Source of the DNA: JAWKSY01 sp041402125
Lineage (GTDB): Bacteria; Planctomycetota; GCA-002687715; DRQF01
Direction of reading: 5' to 3'
Assembly (NCBI GenBank): GCA_041402125.1
Contig: JAWKSY010000028.1
Coordinates: 1-36,519, forward strand
Length of the DNA: 36,519 nt
This document shows, piece after piece, positions 30,433 to 36,519 of the stretch (positions within the stretch are counted from its first letter, which is position 1; the number at the start of each line of letters is the position of its first letter). The translations under genes and the position numbers were made by a program. The notes below the pieces were generated by a model that saw nothing but the letters and a program-made list of their open reading frames with translations, was not told the DNA's origin and ran no database searches.

Positions 30433-31680
30433 ATGTCGTCCTCGATGATCCGCCTCGGTGTCCTCCTCGCGCTCAGTCTCGTCGCTCGCGCTCCGGCGCA
30501 GGTCGTCTTCGTGGGCCACGGCGGCCTGCCGTCGGGCAACGTCGAATCGGCCTACCTGCCGACCGCGGCCTATCCCGTGGGCGCCTCCGCGGTCCCGGCC
30601 TTTCCCACGCCCCTGCCGAACGCCTCGACGATGCCGCTTCCGGCCTGCGTCTACTGCGGCGGCATGGCGAGCGACGACCGCAATGCGTGGATCTACACGA
30701 CCAACGGTCAGCTCATGACGATGGACAAGGACCCGAACTTCAACGTCTTCGGGTACACCGCCAACGCGCCCTTCGCCGGCACGCAGCCGATCACGAACCC
30801 GTACGGCAGCTTCCCGCCGCTCGAGGTGACCGGGCTCGCCTTCGATGACGCCGGCAACCGCCTCTGGGCCTGCGACACGCAGAACTTCTGGCCGCTCAAC
30901 GCGCTGCCGCCCTTCAACCACCAGGCCGCGCCGCTGCCGATCCCCGGCCTCTCCGGCGGGATCGCGACCGGCCTCGGCTTCGAGTCCTCGACGGGCACGC
31001 TCTGGGCCTGCACCGACCAGGGATTCATCTATCACTTCACGACGGCGGGCGTCGCGATCGGCGCGCAGCCGGTGGCGACGACGATCGCGGTCGCTCCGCT
31101 CGGCGGGCTCACCGTGTCGAACCACAACCACGCCGGCGCCTTCGCGCCGCCGGCCTGCTCGACGCAGATCCCCGGCTTCCACGTCAGCGTGACGGACGGC
31201 ATCCACCTCTACGACGCCTTCAACGCCGCGCCGCCGATCCCGCTCCTTGGCGGCGGGCCGCAGCTCGCCTGGGGCCTCACGAGCTCGGCCGACTACCAGG
31301 TCTCGATCTGCCCGCCGATCCCGGGCACGGTCTGCAGCTCGGGCAACCAGCCCTTCACCGGCCTGCGGCAGCCGGCCATCACCGGGCCCGGACTCTTCAA
31401 CGCGATCCGGCTCGTCAACGCGCCGCCGCTCACTCCGGTGAAGCTGCTCGTCGATCTCTGCCCCGCGAATTCCTGCTGGTGGGGACTGATGATGAATCCC
31501 TTCACGATGACGACGCTCAACTACACGACGGACTCCTCGGGCAACCTCAACGTCGGCTTCTTCATCGGCGGCTTTTTGCCCGGCTTCCAGTTCAGCCACC
31601 AGTTCGCGATTCCGGATCCGAACGCGCCGCTGACCTACTGCTTCTCGAACGTCTCGACGACGACGGTGGCCCTGCCCTGA
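30433..31680 (+). CDS. Secreted propeller-like protein, paralog B of a tandem pair
   Basis: 415 residues from ATG 30433 (GGAG 8-9 nt upstream). Signal peptide MSSSMIRLGVLLALSLVARA then PAQ|VVF. Colinear with the preceding gene along its whole length: YLPTAAYPVG, GGMASDDRNAWIYTTNGQLM, LWACDTQNFWPLNALPPFNH, GLGFESSTGTLWACTDQGFI, PACSTQIPGFHVSVTDGIHL, then the C-terminal module GPGLFNAIRLVNAPPLTPVK ... FSNVSTTTVALP. Cysteine positions are largely kept, including the WACD/WACT pairs and the CW/CWW pair late in the chain. Each copy has its own leader and terminators, so the duplication covered a full transcription unit. Function unknown; secreted structural or binding protein is the safest statement. 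Confidence 0.85.
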   Translation: MSSSMIRLGVLLALSLVARAPAQVVFVGHGGLPSGNVESAYLPTAAYPVGASAVPAFPTPLPNASTMPLPACVYCGGMASDDRNAWIYTTNGQLMTMDKDPNFNVFGYTANAPFAGTQPITNPYGSFPPLEVTGLAFDDAGNRLWACDTQNFWPLNALPPFNHQAAPLPIPGLSGGIATGLGFESSTGTLWACTDQGFIYHFTTAGVAIGAQPVATTIAVAPLGGLTVSNHNHAGAFAPPACSTQIPGFHVSVTDGIHLYDAFNAAPPIPLLGGGPQLAWGLTSSADYQVSICPPIPGTVCSSGNQPFTGLRQPAITGPGLFNAIRLVNAPPLTPVKLLVDLCPANSCWWGLMMNPFTMTTLNYTTDSSGNLNVGFFIGGFLPGFQFSHQFAIPDPNAPLTYCFSNVSTTTVALP

Positions 31681-31710
31681 TCACCGACGACCGTCGCGTC
31701 GAACGCCCCC

Positions 31711-31750
31711 GGGGAGGCCGCTCGCCAGTCGCGAGCGGCCTCCCCTCATT
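31711..31750 (+). terminator. Intrinsic terminator after paralog B
   Basis: 15-bp perfect stem (31711-31725 with 31731-31745; GGGGAGGCCGCTCGC and complement), 5-nt loop, followed by TCATT. 31 bp after the stop. Confidence 0.75.
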
Positions 31751-31881
31751 CGGGGCACGGCCGGCCCGGGGCATGGCGAGCGTCGGCGGCGCTGATAGAT
31801 TGCCGCGTCGCGCCCCGGGCCGGCGGACCGTCGGAACCGTCGAGGGGGCCGGGTCGCGGCGGGGCGGAGGAGGGCGGGCAG

Positions 31882-32772
31882 TTGGAAGGCTACGGGATCG
31901 CGGCGGCCCTCGGGTCCTGCCTGCTCTGGGCCTGGTCGGCCAGTCGCTTCCAGTCCTCGGTGAAGCGCTGGGGGCCCTTCGCCTGCAACTTCTTCAAGAC
32001 CACGGCGGCGACCGGCCTCTTCGGCCTCTGCGTCCTCGTCCTCTGGAGCCGCGGCGACGCCGGCTTCGGCTCCGGCCGCGACGCGCTCTTCCTCGCGCTC
32101 TCCGGCATCTGCGGGATGGCGCTCGGGGACTGGGCGCTCTTCGGCGCGATGGGCCGCATCGGGGCGCGGCAGGGGATGCTCATCCACGGCACCTCGCCGC
32201 TCTTCCTGCTCGCTTGGTCCTTCGTCGGCTTCGGCGATCCGCTCGGGGCCTACGAGATCGGCGGCATCCTGCTCGTGATCGCCGGCGTCTCGCTCGTCAC
32301 CTGGATGCAACGGCGAGGCGGCGAGATCCACCGCGAGGACCTCGCGGCGGGAATCGTCCTCGCGCTCCTCGGGGCGATCGGACAGGCGGGCGGCATTCTG
32401 CTCGCCAAGGACGCGCTGCCGTCCTTCCACCCGATGACGGCGGCGGGAACGCGACTGTGCGGCGCGCTCCTCGGGCTCCTCGTGATCCAGATCGTCCGGC
32501 GTCGACTGCATCCCACCCTCGCCGCGCTCGGTGAGGGCTTCGCGTGGCGCGAGATGTTCCTGCCGTCCTTCGTCGGCACCTTCGTCGGCATCGCCCTGAT
32601 GCTGCTGGCGATCGACTACACGCGCCCGGCCGTCGCGGGCACGCTCCTCTCGACGACGCCGATCTTCATCATCCCCTTCGCCGTCTTCATGCTCGGCGAG
32701 CGCTTCCGCTGGGGCGTCCTCGCCGGCACCGCCGTCGCCGTCCTCGGCATCGCCGTCATCGGCGCTTCGTGA
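31882..32772 (+). CDS. DMT-superfamily (EamA) transporter
   Basis: 296 residues from TTG 31882; the TTG is preferred because GGAGGAGG lies ~10 nt upstream and no ATG fits. About ten membrane helices in two halves, each an EamA repeat: the first begins GYGIAAALGSCLLWAWSASR and ends GGILLVIAGVSLVTWM; the second begins DLAAGIVLALLGAIGQAGGI and ends GVLAGTAVAVLGIAVIGAS. The late PAVAGTLLSTTPIFIIPFAV and FMLGERFRWG are the conserved helix 9 and following loop of the family. Exports or imports small metabolites; the substrate is unknown. Its stop codon TGA (32770-32772) is the first triplet of the palindromic element that follows. Confidence 0.9.
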   Translation: MEGYGIAAALGSCLLWAWSASRFQSSVKRWGPFACNFFKTTAATGLFGLCVLVLWSRGDAGFGSGRDALFLALSGICGMALGDWALFGAMGRIGARQGMLIHGTSPLFLLAWSFVGFGDPLGAYEIGGILLVIAGVSLVTWMQRRGGEIHREDLAAGIVLALLGAIGQAGGILLAKDALPSFHPMTAAGTRLCGALLGLLVIQIVRRRLHPTLAALGEGFAWREMFLPSFVGTFVGIALMLLAIDYTRPAVAGTLLSTTPIFIIPFAVFMLGERFRWGVLAGTAVAVLGIAVIGAS

Positions 32773-32846
32773 ATAAATTGGGTCAGACCCCATTTATTCA
32801 AAAAGGGCCCCATTTTGAATAAATGGGGTCTGACCCAATTTATTCA
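32770..32846. repeat. REP/BIME-like palindromic element shared by two stop codons
   Basis: Perfect 31-bp inverted repeat (32770-32800 with 32816-32846), 15-nt centre AAAAGGGCCCCATTT whose ends add three more pairs. Each arm is itself quasi-palindromic around TTGGGTCAGACCCCA, as in REP sequences and BIMEs mobilised by IS200-like RAYT transposases. Arms are about 40% GC in a ~70% GC region, so the element is probably foreign. Its outermost TGA is the stop codon of the DMT gene on one side and of sufE on the other, and it probably also acts as a bidirectional terminator. Confidence 0.88.
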
Positions 32847-33236
32847 CTCGGCGGCGCGGATGCGGGCGACCATCGCGTGGAGGCCGTTCGAGCGGAGAGG
32901 GGAGAGGTGGCGGTCGAGGCCGAGGCGGGCGAAGTGGTCCGCGATCGGGACGGCGGCGATCTCCTCGCGGGTCTTGCCCTCGTAGATCATGAGCAGGATC
33001 GCGATGAGGCCGCGGACGATGTGCGCGTCGCTGTCCGCGATGAAGTGGAAGCGGCCCTCGGCATCCTTCTCGTGGACCATCCAGACCTGGCTCTGGCAGC
33101 CGTGCACCTTCGTGGCCTCGGTCTTCAGGGAGTCGTCCATCGGCGCGAGCTTCTTGCCGAGCCCGATGATCGTCGCGTAGCGCTCCTCCCAGTCGTCCAG
33201 GAACTCGAAGGTGGCGACGAGTCTGTCGATGTCCAT
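32844..33236 (-). CDS. sufE: SufE-like cysteine-desulfurase activator
   Basis: 130 residues from ATG 33236, matching the ~138-residue family. The sulfur-acceptor C47 is in KVHGCQSQVWM (family V-x-G-C-Q-S-x-V-W). Also typical are the opening LVATFEFLDDWEERYATIIG, ADSDAHIVRGLIAILLMIYE, and the C-terminal HLSPLRSNGLHAMVARI. SufE takes persulfide sulfur from SufS for iron-sulfur cluster assembly, or from CsdA in the CsdE branch; no sufS/sufBCD genes are in view, so either branch is possible. The stop codon lies at the end of the palindromic element. Divergent from pyrE with a 138-bp gap that holds a CATATAAC block as a possible minus-strand -10. Confidence 0.93.
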   Translation of the reverse strand: MDIDRLVATFEFLDDWEERYATIIGLGKKLAPMDDSLKTEATKVHGCQSQVWMVHEKDAEGRFHFIADSDAHIVRGLIAILLMIYEGKTREEIAAVPIADHFARLGLDRHLSPLRSNGLHAMVARIRAAE

Positions 33237-33374
33237 GGCGGCTCCCGGCTCTCGGCTTCGCGTGCGTCTCGTCATATAACAGGCCGAAGACGGAATCTCC
33301 CGCCGCCCGGGGCGGGGGAGGGACGGTCCCCGCGACGCTCGGACGGCGCGGGTCACGCGACGACGGAGAGCACG

Positions 33375-33932
33375 ATGAACGGGGAACTGCGCCGCGAACT
33401 CCTGGATCTGATCCTGGAGCACTCCTTCGAGAAGCGGAAGGTGGTCCTCGCGAGCGGTCGCGAGTCCGACTTCTACCTCGATCTCCGCCGGACCCTGATG
33501 CGTCCGCGCGGCGTCCGCCTCGCGGGTCGGGCCGCGCTTCGAGCCCTCGCCGACGAGGGCGTCCGTCCGGACGCGGTCGGCGGCATGGCGGTCGGCGCCG
33601 TGCCCTTCGTCTCGGCCGTCCTCGGCGCCGCCGACGACGACGCGCGCTTCTCGGGCCTGCTCGGCTTCTTCGTCCGCAAGGAGGCAAAGGCCCACGGCCT
33701 CGGCCGCCAGATCGAGGGCGGCTTCGCGCCCGGTCAAGAGGTCGTCCTCCTCGAGGACACGACGACGACCGGAGGCTCGACGATCGACGCCCTGCGGATC
33801 GTGCGCGAGGCGGGCGGCGAGGTGCTGTGCGTCGTCTCCCTGGTCGACCGCGGCGAGGGCGCCGCTCCGGCCTTCGAGGCCGCGGGCGTGAAGTTCTCGC
33901 CGGTCTTCACGCGCGCCGACCTGCCCGTCTGA
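33375..33932 (+). CDS. pyrE: Orotate phosphoribosyltransferase
   Basis: 185 residues from ATG 33375, GGAG 8 nt upstream. PRPP-binding loop EVVLLEDTTTTGGSTIDALR (canonical VEDVxTTGxS, with TTTTGG here), catalytic lysine loop FFVRKEAKAHGLGRQIEGG (RKExKxHG) and the orotate/dimer part LASGRESDFYLDLRRTLMRP all support PyrE. It converts orotate and PRPP to OMP, the fifth step of pyrimidine synthesis. No other pyr gene is adjacent, so the pathway is scattered here. A GC hairpin follows the gene. Confidence 0.94.
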   Translation: MNGELRRELLDLILEHSFEKRKVVLASGRESDFYLDLRRTLMRPRGVRLAGRAALRALADEGVRPDAVGGMAVGAVPFVSAVLGAADDDARFSGLLGFFVRKEAKAHGLGRQIEGGFAPGQEVVLLEDTTTTGGSTIDALRIVREAGGEVLCVVSLVDRGEGAAPAFEAAGVKFSPVFTRADLPV

Positions 33933-33946
33933 GAGTCCGCGCGCGG

Positions 33947-33983
33947 GTCCCCGCCGGCGTCGGCCTCGGGCCGGCGCGGGGAC
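33947..33983 (+). terminator. Hairpin after pyrE, possible terminator
   Basis: GTCCCCG-CCGGC (33947-33958) pairs with GCCGGC-GCGGGGAC (33970-33983) with a 2-nt bulge; loop of 11 nt. No U run, so only a weak call. Confidence 0.4.
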
Positions 33984-34156
33984 GAGGCCCCGGACCCCGA
34001 GGGCCCTCGCCGTCCCGCGGGACCGCGCTTCCCGGTGCCCGCCCGGAACCTCCGCCGCGGGCGGCCCTTGCGGGGGTGGACGGGGCGGATCGGAATTGAT
34101 CGACCTCGTGCCCTCGACTCTCTACCCTGGGAGCGGCGTAGCGAGGAGTCGTCGTC

Positions 34157-36097
34157 ATGAACAAGAGCCGGGTCCTCTCGGCGTGCGTCGCGTTCCTCGT
34201 CGGGGCCGCTCTCGCCCGCGCGCAGTCTCTTCCCGTCGGGTTCCAGGTCGACGCGGGTCTCGCGACCGGCTTCACCCAGCCGACCGACTTCTGCTTCCTC
34301 GACGACGGCCGGATCCTGGTCTGCGAGAAGATCAGCGGCCAGATCCTGCTGCACGTCCCCGGGCTCGCGGGCCCGCCCGTCGTCGTCGCCGCCTTCGCGG
34401 CGCTCGAGACCTTCGGCGAGCGCGGCCTCCACTCGCTCGCGCCCGATCCGGACTTCGCCGCCAACGGACGCCTCTACGTCGTCGCGACGCGCAACGCGCC
34501 CGGAGGCAACTTCGTCCGTCTCTCCCGCATCACCCTCGCCGGCGATCTGTCCGACGGAACGAGCGCGAACCTCGCCTTCGTCACCGGGAGCGAGATGACG
34601 CTGGTCGAGGTCCCCGACCTCGACCAGCTCCACAACGGCGGCACGGTCCGCTTCGGTCCCGACGGTCACCTCTACGTCACGATGGGCGATGACGCCGATC
34701 CCTGCGGGTCGCGCATCCTCGCGAACGGCCGCGGGAGCATCTGGCGACTCGACGTCTCCTCGATCGGTTCCCTGCCCCCGACCGGGCCGCAGGACCTCGT
34801 CCCCGTCGACAATCCCCAGGCGGGCGCGGCCGCGCCGCTCGAGGGGCTCGCGATCGCGTTCGGCTTCCGCAACCCCTTCTCGATGTGCATCGACCCGGCG
34901 ACGGGCGATCTCTTCCTGGGCGACGTCGGCAGCTCCTCGCGCGAGGAGGTGGACCACTGGGAGTACCCGACCTCCGGCCCCTTCGTCCTGCGCGACTACG
35001 GCTGGCCCTGGCGCGAGGGCGACATCCCCGGCGGCGGCTGCCCCGGTTCACCGCCCGGCGGTTTCACCGAGCCCATCGACGTCCGCGTCTACGGTCCCGA
35101 GGGCCAGGTGGTGATCGTCGGCGAGATCTACCGGCCGCTCGGCGCGCCCCTCGATCTCGGTCCGGACTACCACGGCTGCCTCCTCCACGGCGACTTCGGC
35201 ACCGGCACCCTCATCTGGCTCGAGCGGGACGCCGTGACCGGCGCCTGGTCCCGCAAGGCTCCCGTCGCCGGCCAGCCCGGCCCGAACATCTGGGGCGCCG
35301 GATTCGCCGGCATCCTCCGCTACCGTCGCGGCCCCGACGGCGCGATCTGGTTCCTCGACCACGTGAGCGGCTCGATCGGACGGATCCGTTCCGCCGCGGT
35401 CCAGAGCTCGCTCGCGGTGGTGGGAGGGCAGGGGCAGGTCGGGATGAAGACCCGGGCCTTCCTCCTCCCCTGCGAGTTCGAGCTCGTCGACGGGGCGGGG
35501 GCGCCGCTCGCCGGCATCCCGATCGAGTTCGAGGCCTCCCCGAACGGGCTCCTCGGCAATCCGGGCCCCGCGCTCACCGATGCCGCCGGCCGCGTGAGCA
35601 CCGCCGTCCTGGCCACCGGGTCGGGCGAGGTCCGCGTCACCGCGCGCCGCGCCGACGCTCCGACGATCGCGGCCACGGCCACCGCCTTCGCCCGCGGCCT
35701 CGACATGCAGCTCGTCCCGGCCGCGGGCCTCGACATCGTCGTCTGCGACTTCGTCAACACCTCGAACGGGAACGCCCCGGTTCCCTTCCTCTTCGCCCTG
35801 AGCGCCCCCGGCTTCCAGCCCTTCCCGTCCCCCTACGGGATGTTCCACTTCGACCCCTACAACCTCGTCGACACCTACATCATCGAGGACCCTCTCGGCG
35901 TCCTCGGCAACGGACAGACGCAGGGCGGGTGGGGCAATCCGAGCCGGACCAACGTCTACGTCGTGCCGGCGGGGCTCCTGAACGGGGCCATGGCGTTCCA
36001 GTGCATCTGGCTCGACGGGACGACGCCCTCGAGCATCGCGGGGCTCTCGCCGAGCTACCTCGCGCTCTCGCCGCCCGAGTACCTGCCCCTGCCCTGA
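34157..36097 (+). CDS. Secreted soluble sugar (glucose/sorbosone)-dehydrogenase-like propeller with Ig-like domain
   Basis: 646 residues from ATG 34157 (AGGAG 9-10 nt upstream). Signal peptide MNKSRVLSACVAFLVGAALA then RAQ|SLP. Residues ~25-410 match the PQQ-dependent GSDH six-blade propeller: GFTQPTDFCFLDDGRILVCE, GERGLHSLAPDPDFAANGRL, LDQLHNGGTVRFGPDGHLYV (includes the active-site His equivalent), GFRNPFSMCIDPATGDLFLG (Arg) and DVGSSSREEVDHWEYP. Residues ~420-515 look like a bacterial Ig-like (Big_1-type) domain (LPCEFELVDGAGAPLAGIPI). The last ~130 residues form a beta module ending LSPPEYLPLP. Outside the cell it could oxidise sugars if PQQ is supplied, but many family members are non-enzymatic. 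A TACCCT lies 29 bp upstream of the ATG. Confidence 0.85.
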   Translation: MNKSRVLSACVAFLVGAALARAQSLPVGFQVDAGLATGFTQPTDFCFLDDGRILVCEKISGQILLHVPGLAGPPVVVAAFAALETFGERGLHSLAPDPDFAANGRLYVVATRNAPGGNFVRLSRITLAGDLSDGTSANLAFVTGSEMTLVEVPDLDQLHNGGTVRFGPDGHLYVTMGDDADPCGSRILANGRGSIWRLDVSSIGSLPPTGPQDLVPVDNPQAGAAAPLEGLAIAFGFRNPFSMCIDPATGDLFLGDVGSSSREEVDHWEYPTSGPFVLRDYGWPWREGDIPGGGCPGSPPGGFTEPIDVRVYGPEGQVVIVGEIYRPLGAPLDLGPDYHGCLLHGDFGTGTLIWLERDAVTGAWSRKAPVAGQPGPNIWGAGFAGILRYRRGPDGAIWFLDHVSGSIGRIRSAAVQSSLAVVGGQGQVGMKTRAFLLPCEFELVDGAGAPLAGIPIEFEASPNGLLGNPGPALTDAAGRVSTAVLATGSGEVRVTARRADAPTIAATATAFARGLDMQLVPAAGLDIVVCDFVNTSNGNAPVPFLFALSAPGFQPFPSPYGMFHFDPYNLVDTYIIEDPLGVLGNGQTQGGWGNPSRTNVYVVPAGLLNGAMAFQCIWLDGTTPSSIAGLSPSYLALSPPEYLPLP

Positions 36098-36187
36098 CGG
36101 CGCCCCGGGGACCCGGCCGCGGCCCGGGCCCGGCGTCGGAGGCCCGGACGGCGCCCGCGACGAGCCTCCCCCAGGCCCCGCCCGGCG

Positions 36188-36216
36188 TTGGCGGCCGCGG
36201 CCGGTCTTCGTAGAAT
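36188..36216 (+). promoter_or_regulatory. Putative sigma70-like promoter of icmF
   Basis: TTGGCG (36188-36193), 17-bp spacer, TAGAAT (36211-36216). The ATG follows 51 bp later. Confidence 0.5.
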
Positions 36217-36267
36217 CCGGCCGCCGACGTTTCGTCCGCAACTGCCAGCCTCGACGCGAGTTCCGCG

Positions 36268-36519
36268 ATGACCCACGCGACTGTCGATCCCTATCGGCCC
36301 CAACACCACGTCCGCATCGTCACCGCGGCGTCGCTCTTCGACGGGCACGACGCCGCGATCAACATCATGCGGCGCATCCTCCAGGCCTCGGGGGCCGAGG
36401 TGATCCACCTCGGGCACAACCGCTCCGTCGCCGAGATCGTGGACTGCGCGATCCAGGAGGACGCGCAGGGGATCGCCCTCACCAGTTACCAGGGCGGGCA
36501 CGTCGAGTACCTGAAATAC
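36268..36519 (+). CDS. icmF: Fused isobutyryl-CoA mutase IcmF, N-terminal part (3' end outside window)
   Basis: 84 codons from ATG 36268 to the window end, still open. The sequence RIVTAASLFDGHDAAINIMR then RILQASGAEVIHLGHNRSVA and GIALTSYQGGHVEYLKY is the N-terminal cobalamin-binding domain of IcmF-type fused mutases. The lower axial histidine is in the D-G-H-D-A-A motif (DxHxxG with Ala for Gly). In these fusions the B12 domain comes first, followed by a MeaI/ArgK-like G-protein chaperone and the large mutase domain. They interconvert isobutyryl-CoA and n-butyryl-CoA (or isovaleryl- and pivalyl-CoA). The other domains are beyond the window, so a stand-alone B12 subunit cannot be fully excluded. 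Confidence 0.88.
   Translation, partial: MTHATVDPYRPQHHVRIVTAASLFDGHDAAINIMRRILQASGAEVIHLGHNRSVAEIVDCAIQEDAQGIALTSYQGGHVEYLKY

Noticed and set aside
32770..32846. Insertion sequence or complete transposon
   Set aside because: No transposase, only 77 bp, and no target duplication; better described as a REP/BIME-like element.

Overview
High-GC (about 70%), gene-dense bacterial DNA. The best guess is a Planctomycetota bacterium, possibly of the Saltatorellus/Poly30-like lineages. The clues are several secreted proteins sharing a C-terminal module that ends in ..VALP or ..PLP, an OmcB-like repeat protein (known from the PVC superphylum), a histone-deacetylase-family enzyme, an EF-hand/collagen-like secreted protein and an ECF sigma/RskA pair. 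This is inference from protein character; no rRNA or tRNA is present.

Layout. 1-2927: end of a CofD/YvcK-like gene, then an ECF sigma factor with its RskA-like anti-sigma (minus strand), then an HDAC-family deacylase (plus). 3096-9350: a co-directional cluster of a Rab/Ras-like small GTPase, a FixL/FixJ-type histidine kinase and response regulator (ATGA overlap), a coiled-coil protein, and a giant membrane protein with a cytoplasmic N-terminus, four BON-like modules and a divergent OmpA-like end. The giant gene carries one probable frameshift in a C run. This cluster is the best candidate for an undescribed protein system. 9362-14546: envelope proteins (LEA/WHy lipoprotein, small SmpA-like lipoprotein, AsmA-family protein).

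15217-18839: a strongly expressed-looking OmcB/DUF11 lipoprotein, an intrinsic terminator, then a four-copy tandem array (period 264-265 bp) of very long hairpins (39-bp arms, 33-nt loop) with a compensatory base-pair change. The array lies at the 3' side of a peroxiredoxin/thioredoxin-like operon. 19233-22195: six-EF-hand secreted protein, diguanylate cyclase, ApaG. 22394-27211: secreted Kelch protein, short-chain dehydrogenase, and a kinase-aminotransferase fusion gene whose frame is broken twice at the domain junction. 27276-28662: a ThiS/MoaD-like protein ending in Gly-Gly, 4 bp before a cytoplasmic Asp-box beta-propeller protein.

28859-31680: two tandem paralogous secreted proteins. 31882-33932: a DMT transporter, a palindromic REP/BIME-like element that supplies the stop codons of both convergent neighbours, SufE and PyrE. 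34157-36097: a secreted sugar-dehydrogenase-like propeller. 36268-end: start of icmF (fused isobutyryl-CoA mutase).

Three probable frame breaks (one in the OmpA-like gene, two in the fusion gene) leave coding character intact on both sides, so small assembly indels are as likely as real mutations. Intrinsic terminators are common and strong, and a few sigma70-like promoters are visible.
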